This document shows positions 59,487-64,000 of a stretch of DNA of 64,000 nucleotides, in pieces. The notes beneath the pieces are model-generated. The model saw only the letters and a program-made list of their open reading frames with translations. It did no database searches and had not been told where the DNA came from. This DNA is from Coprinus comatus (taxonomy: Eukaryota > Basidiomycota > Agaricomycetes > Agaricales > Agaricaceae), in the NCBI GenBank assembly GCA_034638255.1, contig JAWPGT010000009.1, positions 434,001 through 498,000 of the forward strand, written 5' to 3'. Every line of letters starts with the position of its first letter. The stretch's first letter is position 1. A program made the position numbers and the translations under genes.

Positions 59487-60390
59487 TTGGACTGTGTTAG
59501 GAAATAGGATGTAGAAGGGATTGAAGATTCGAAATAAAATGCCGAAAAGTTGCAATTATTAAGATCGCCTTTGATAACCAGAATACACCAGCCTCACATG
59601 ATATGTTTTCGAAAAATACACTGTAACTGTACTATGTGAAAATCGAGGTGCAGTACCATGACGTCCAGGAATACCACCTAGGGCCTTCTTTGAGAAAATT
59701 CAACACTTGATGTTGGAAATAAATAGGATGACTATCAGATGGTAGCACTGCTAGCATCCAACATCTATTTTCGTTTTGTTCTGTATACCTGGACTAGCAT
59801 CGCAACAGAATCAATCGGAGTTGGTGTATGATGTAGTAGGTGACATCAAGGGTGTTTCCGTACGTTCTTGCTTATCATGCTAAGTTTTTGCACTACATCA
59901 GGCTCTTTATTATGATATTCCGATAGTACGAAAATAAGTGATCGAGACCTACGAACTTTCGACAGAGACTTGGAAACCAATGGTCACCGGTCATGACTCG
60001 GTGTTTTTGAGCTGCCGAATACTCCAAAGAGTTCCTCATAACAAAGCAGTTATCAGAGATGTCAAGTAACTTTCAACTTGCCAGCAGGTCTGCGTCACCT
60101 TTCACTCTTTTGTATCTTCGGTGATTTTTCTACTTGTATCAGCACTATGGTACTTTATTACCCGGACTCCAATGAACAAAGTGCCACTATTAAAAGGAGC
60201 AAACTTTATGCGAGTCCTGTCAATGAATCCAGCTTGAGTACGTCTATTATACAACCTGTTAGTCTCTGGTATAGTCGACATACCAAAACCTCAACCTCCT
60301 AAAACTAAAGGGAGGGATGATACTGTTATGAAAAATAGTCCAGCCCTCCGCTATCATCGCGCCGGTCTCTTGGAAACCCAGTAGGCCTAC
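59487..60390. other. Intergenic, gene-poor
   Basis: No supportable gene. Part near 60080-60300 may be eroded sequence upstream of the gene B fragment. Confidence 0.45.
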
Positions 60391-61177
60391 GCCCGAAACT
60401 AGTCTTGAACTTCAGCCTCAAGAAACCCAAGTTTTATCGATAGTAAATCGAGTTTCTCCAGTTCTCAGACCGACACAACTCCAATTAACTATTTCCTTAT
60501 CCACTGGCCTCTCATGAATCCCGATCATGGTCCAACCAAGTCCGACGGTAAACAACAATGCGGCTAATAACAAACCTGGGACTGCACTTGGTGACGCGTA
60601 AGTGACAGTAGAGACTTCTGGAGACGAAATATCATACTAATGGACTTTGTAGTGCTCAGATCACATTCGCATCTGGATTCTGCACCTCCTGGATAAACCT
60701 TACTGTAAATGATGGAGGTGGATCGTTGGTAAGCACGTCTATCGTGGTCACTCCTACCTTTGTTTCCTCTGGCGTCTTCACTGATGAAGTTACCTCCACA
60801 CTGCTACCGAACGGCTTAGTGGTTACGTTGACTTCAACTTCAACTGGTATTAGAACACTAACTACTACCACTTCTATTCCAACAAAGACAACACTTGGAC
60901 CCACAAGGTATGCATTGAGATAGCACAACATGTAAACTCGGTTGACGAATAGATGAACAACAGTGCACGTTCCGAGCCTCCCATAGGATTAATTGGAGGA
61001 GTAATTGGTGTATGTATTGTCGTAGTCTTGGTTCTTGTAGCCTTCTTCGCCCTGAAACGAAAGCGGCGAGGATTGAGCCGCCTTCAAAAGCTGATTCCAG
61101 TTTCATTTCGAATTAATAGCCAAAGAAGACATGCAGACACGGAACAAGCAGTGCGAATGGCTGAACTGAAGTGTTAG
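60391..61177 (+). pseudogene. Truncated copy B of the mucin-like membrane gene
   Basis: From about 60391 the sequence parallels gene A codon by codon: ETQVLS, SPTVNNNAANNKPGTALGDA, the same GC/GTAAGT donor (60600), a matching intron, then STSIVVTPTFVSSGVFTDEV, PNGLVVTLTSTSTG and a transmembrane helix (IGLIGGVIGVCIVVVLVLVA) with KRKRR. An in-frame TGA at 60515-60517 interrupts it, and the long ectodomain and cytoplasmic tail are missing; the frame ends at AELKC. It is therefore a partial duplicate of the 3' half of gene A. Its uninterrupted Thr-rich exon is the reference showing gene A's extra base. Confidence 0.75.
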
Positions 61178-61384
61178 TAGCACACAGTTCGTACCACTAG
61201 CTGCAGCGTCGCGAAAGGAATCCAAGATTCCAACTAGTACTACGCCGAATTGAGGATCACGCAAACACTACAATGTACTTTTTGTTTACTAGAACTTGGT
61301 ATATACATTGGGAAAACGTAAGCGAGAAGCAACTGCTAAAGTAAAAAAAAAGTGTAACAAGTAAAGGAAATACATCGTGTTGGA

Positions 61385-62733
61385 TTAACGAGCAGAATTC
61401 TGAATCAACAACACTTCATCTTTCACTTCCTCTGCCACTTCACTACTTTCAGTATATTTCTCCTTCTCCACTCCATCATGAATGAGAGGAACACCTCGAC
61501 TTCTAGCTATCAGAAGATCAATAGACATTGCCGTCCCCACAATGATGATATTGTATATAAAAGCTTGGCGCCATGCCTCACTCACGCCTCGTTTGCTGGA
61601 GATAAGGGCAATAAGGTCGTAAATGATGCAAATACCTAAGGTTGGATCAGGTCCTGAACCAATTGTCTATATTAAATATTCATAATGAGGATTTAAAGTT
61701 AATTAACATCAGAAGGAAAACGAACCAAGAGTAGACATGTAAGGGCGCTTTGAATCAGATCGGATGATGAGGGATCAAAGTTCGACTTAAAAAAACAGTT
61801 TATTTCAATATCGGTTGGCAGAAATAAAATAATTAGTACTAAACTTACGTCGATTTTAACCCATCCTTTCCATACATATAACATTCCAAGCCCAATGTAT
61901 GACTTCGCAACTAGATGTGTGAGGATGTTTTGTTGAGATAAATAGTACTGTTTTGAAGTTCCGAGTAGAATGAAGACAGCGTAAATCTGAGTGGCGACGC
62001 TAGCAATATATAGCATTTGCGATCCAATGTACACCTCCCGGGACCATAAGTAACTTGCACATGCTATATTTGAGGAGGTGGTATATTATTGGTGACTGCT
62101 CAAGCTCAAGAGCGAAAACAGGGGGTTGTACGAACCTAACCAGACATTTCCAACAATGTAGAATGGTATGTATGCCATCTGCGAGGACTCTACGACGACT
62201 TCCTTGATGTTCATTACATAGAGCTCTTGTGTTCTTTCTTCATCCGTACCATTCAATAGGTTATTCTGTGGCTCTTTACCTCCAAAGAGACTCCATAGCC
62301 AGTATACTTGCAATACACCATGAGCAGCAAAGAATAAGAATAGAAGGACTGGGTCTGGGTAATAGGGTGCTACCACGAGTGGTTGAGCAGCGAGTTGTGT
62401 TTGAAGTTGTGTGCCGGTATAGAGGATAAATGAAACGAGGGACAGGTATTTAACAAGTCGATAGGTCCTGTGGTAGACAATAACCATGGTCGTAAGATAC
62501 AGTAAAGAGTGGGAGGTGATTGAAAATGTCCTAGAGGATGACGAATTTATGTAGGCCAGTCCAATTTTGAGGGGTGTATCATATTTTGATCGAGACGACA
62601 GTAGTTTGTCTCGGAGCGGAGCGTAATAGTAAGTCAGACCCGAGTCACCAGGCAGTATTAAAGCCAATTTATTATAAAGAGTATTGTTCAAGTTATTTTC
62701 TTTTAGACCTTGGTTATTTTTCTCGTTCCACAA
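61385..62733 (-). CDS. Uncharacterised multi-pass membrane protein
   Basis: Exons in coding order: 62136..62733, 61849..62063, 61726..61785, 61385..61666; 384 residues. I do not recognise the family. There are about seven hydrophobic spans (for example SLLYLTTMVIVYHRTYRL, YLSLVSFILYTGTQL, PVLLFLFFAAHGVLQVYWLW, MLYIASVATQIYAVFILL, NIIIVGTAMSIDLLIA), linked by a soluble loop with the fungal-looking motif LPGDSGLTYYYAPLRDKLLS. The acidic C-terminus (VEKEKYTESSEVAEEVKDE) is probably cytosolic. No signal peptide is needed. Divergent from COG8 with a 340-bp spacer. A transporter, receptor-like or enzyme role (for example a membrane terpene cyclase) cannot be told from sequence. Confidence 0.7.
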
Positions 62734-63073
62734 AGTTCGAGTAATGAGTCTTTGTTGCTGCGTACATTGTGTGCATTCTAGCCAAATCTGTTTCTGATAT
62801 TGCGTGCTTCTCGAGTGTCAACATACCAGTGAACCAGTGCTTATCCTCAAATCTATGGGTGTTGGAACCTTTTGTGCCGGTTCCGGGCAAGATGAACAAC
62901 AACACAGGTGCAAGACGCCTCAAAGCATGTCAACCACCACTGGGGGAGCGTGAGAATCTATCCGCTTACATCAGCTACTTGGACCTGATGAATAGCACAC
63001 TGAATAGAATACAGTCAAGGTAAGTTCAACAAATTCACCATCCTCAGTCTTCGGTCTTATGGACCCATAGCTC
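62734..63073. promoter_or_regulatory. Bidirectional promoter between membrane-protein gene and COG8
   Basis: Spacer between divergent genes. A 43-codon frame from 62892 (MNNNTGARRLKACQ) followed by a GTAAGT at about 63020 could be an upstream exon or small gene, but nothing supports it further. Confidence 0.45.
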
Positions 63074-64000
63074 ATGGAGGCCACTCTTGGGAACACTATA
63101 TCTCGTCTGGTAGACGTATCTCCGGTTGTCGATATCCTGCTCGAAAATGCGACAAAACCTGAACTTCTCTCAACCCCTAGCGCAAAGGGTTATCTATCCC
63201 ATCTCGCTACACTTCCTCTTACTGAACTACTCCAGGAACCAGTATCACTTCAAACACAATCACACCATCTTACCTCGAGCTTGACATCTTTAACTCACAC
63301 CTCATACCCGACTTTCATCTCGCTACACAAAACTACCACTGCGCTTACGTCTTCCCTGGAGTCATTTTCTTCATCTCTCGACAACCTTCTTGACTCAAGC
63401 CTGCCATCTCTTGAGGAAGTTACTGGATCATGGAAGGGTCGAACCGAAGCAGTTCTACGCGAACGTAATAAAGCCCGTGTCGTCCTGGAACAACACGAGA
63501 AGATTAAGGACCTCCTTGATATACCCGTCCTTATTGATACTTGCGTACGAAATGGCTACTTCGGAGAAGCTCTCTCACTTGCCTGCCACGTCACTACACT
63601 GGCTTCTTCTCAAAAATCTGAATACCCAACCCGAGAGAAGACCCCATCACCCGCAATACTACACTCTGTACTCTCGGAGGTGCAACATTCCATAACTCAT
63701 ATGTACTTCTCTCTACTGGCGACTTTATATGAGCCAAATCGAAAGCTTCCTGCATTGTGGAAGGCTGTCAGCTTCCTTAGGAAGATGGATGCATTTGGGT
63801 CAGGTCCTGTTACTCCTTTCTCTCTCCTACCTCATCATAAACAATCGCATCTAAACGATCAAGTACAAACTAGAACGTTTGCAGAAGAACCATCAAATGA
63901 AGAGCAACTTGCTTTGGTCTTCCTCGTGGGACGAGAATCGTGTTTACAAGCTGTTCTAGAGTCTACCGGACGCGATATTCAACGACTCGTTAAAGAAACT
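63074..64000 (+). CDS. COG8: Conserved oligomeric Golgi complex subunit 8 (Dor1), 3'-truncated
   Basis: Tether subunit for intra-Golgi retrograde vesicles. A single open frame of 309 codons runs from ATG 63074 to the window edge with no stop or needed intron. Dor1-family features: LPLTELLQEPVSLQTQSHHL, SYPTFISLHKTTTALTSSL, ERNKARVVLEQHEKIKDLL and DIPVLIDTCVRNGYFGEAL, the order seen in Cog8 N-terminal coiled-coil regions. The start agrees with the usual short Cog8 N-terminus before the first helix. The gene continues beyond the window. Confidence 0.9.
   Translation, partial: MEATLGNTISRLVDVSPVVDILLENATKPELLSTPSAKGYLSHLATLPLTELLQEPVSLQTQSHHLTSSLTSLTHTSYPTFISLHKTTTALTSSLESFSSSLDNLLDSSLPSLEEVTGSWKGRTEAVLRERNKARVVLEQHEKIKDLLDIPVLIDTCVRNGYFGEALSLACHVTTLASSQKSEYPTREKTPSPAILHSVLSEVQHSITHMYFSLLATLYEPNRKLPALWKAVSFLRKMDAFGSGPVTPFSLLPHHKQSHLNDQVQTRTFAEEPSNEEQLALVFLVGRESCLQAVLESTGRDIQRLVKET

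Noticed and set aside
62769..63023. 84-codon open frame upstream of COG8
   Set aside because: Overlaps the divergent promoter; COG8 itself starts cleanly at 63074.
1..64000. CRISPR arrays, prokaryotic operons, phage or plasmid features
   Set aside because: Spliceosomal introns and fungal protein families show a eukaryotic chromosome; no regularly spaced repeats of CRISPR type exist.

Overview
The window is nuclear DNA from a filamentous basidiomycete fungus. Genes are broken by many short GT-AG introns (mostly about 45-80 bp) with tiny exons. There are two class I hydrophobins, a CHS3-type chitin synthase, a DM9-von Willebrand A fusion, a plant-polysaccharide gene group and a long divergent G-alpha. 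Codon use is AT-leaning. An Agaricomycete is the likeliest source, but the sequence alone does not name a species. I assembled the gene models by hand from splice sites, reading frame and protein-family memory. Nearly every multi-exon model closes exactly in frame; exceptions are stated.

Layout. 1-9 kb: 3' part of a class IV chitin synthase, a WHI2-like BTB protein, and an unrecognised His/Ser/Gln-rich 11-exon gene. 9.4-13.8 kb: purine enzyme FGAM synthase. 13.8-20.6 kb: gene-poor, holding a 173-bp MITE with perfect 61-bp inverted repeats and two convergent hydrophobin paralogues. 20.6-24.6 kb: DM9/vWA protein convergent with the DASH subunit ASK1. 24.8-37.2 kb: GDSL/CE16-like esterase, GH51 arabinofuranosidase, a large secreted DUF5695-like protein and an MFS sugar transporter. 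These four could act in turn to deacetylate, debranch, hydrolyse and import plant hemicellulose sugars. 37.8-47.2 kb: housekeeping genes (inositol monophosphatase, proteasome alpha5, RidA/MMF1) and the divergent G-alpha.

47.9-61.2 kb is an accessory block. It has three related mucin-like single-pass membrane genes or fragments (one with a +1 frame break, one intact, one truncated with a stop), a broken FMP27/SABRE-like N-terminal gene, an inverted-repeat element, a kinase relic, and a compact predicted secreted kinase-fold protein. 61.4-64 kb: an uncharacterised multi-pass membrane protein divergent from COG8, which runs off the right edge.

Strongest candidates for something undescribed: the signal-peptide-bearing mini-kinase (58.3-59.5 kb) beside a kinase relic; the mucin-like receptor family with glycine-rich repeats and YxxL tail motifs; a G-alpha lacking the catalytic Gln; and the esterase/GH51/DUF5695/transporter group with a shared promoter motif.
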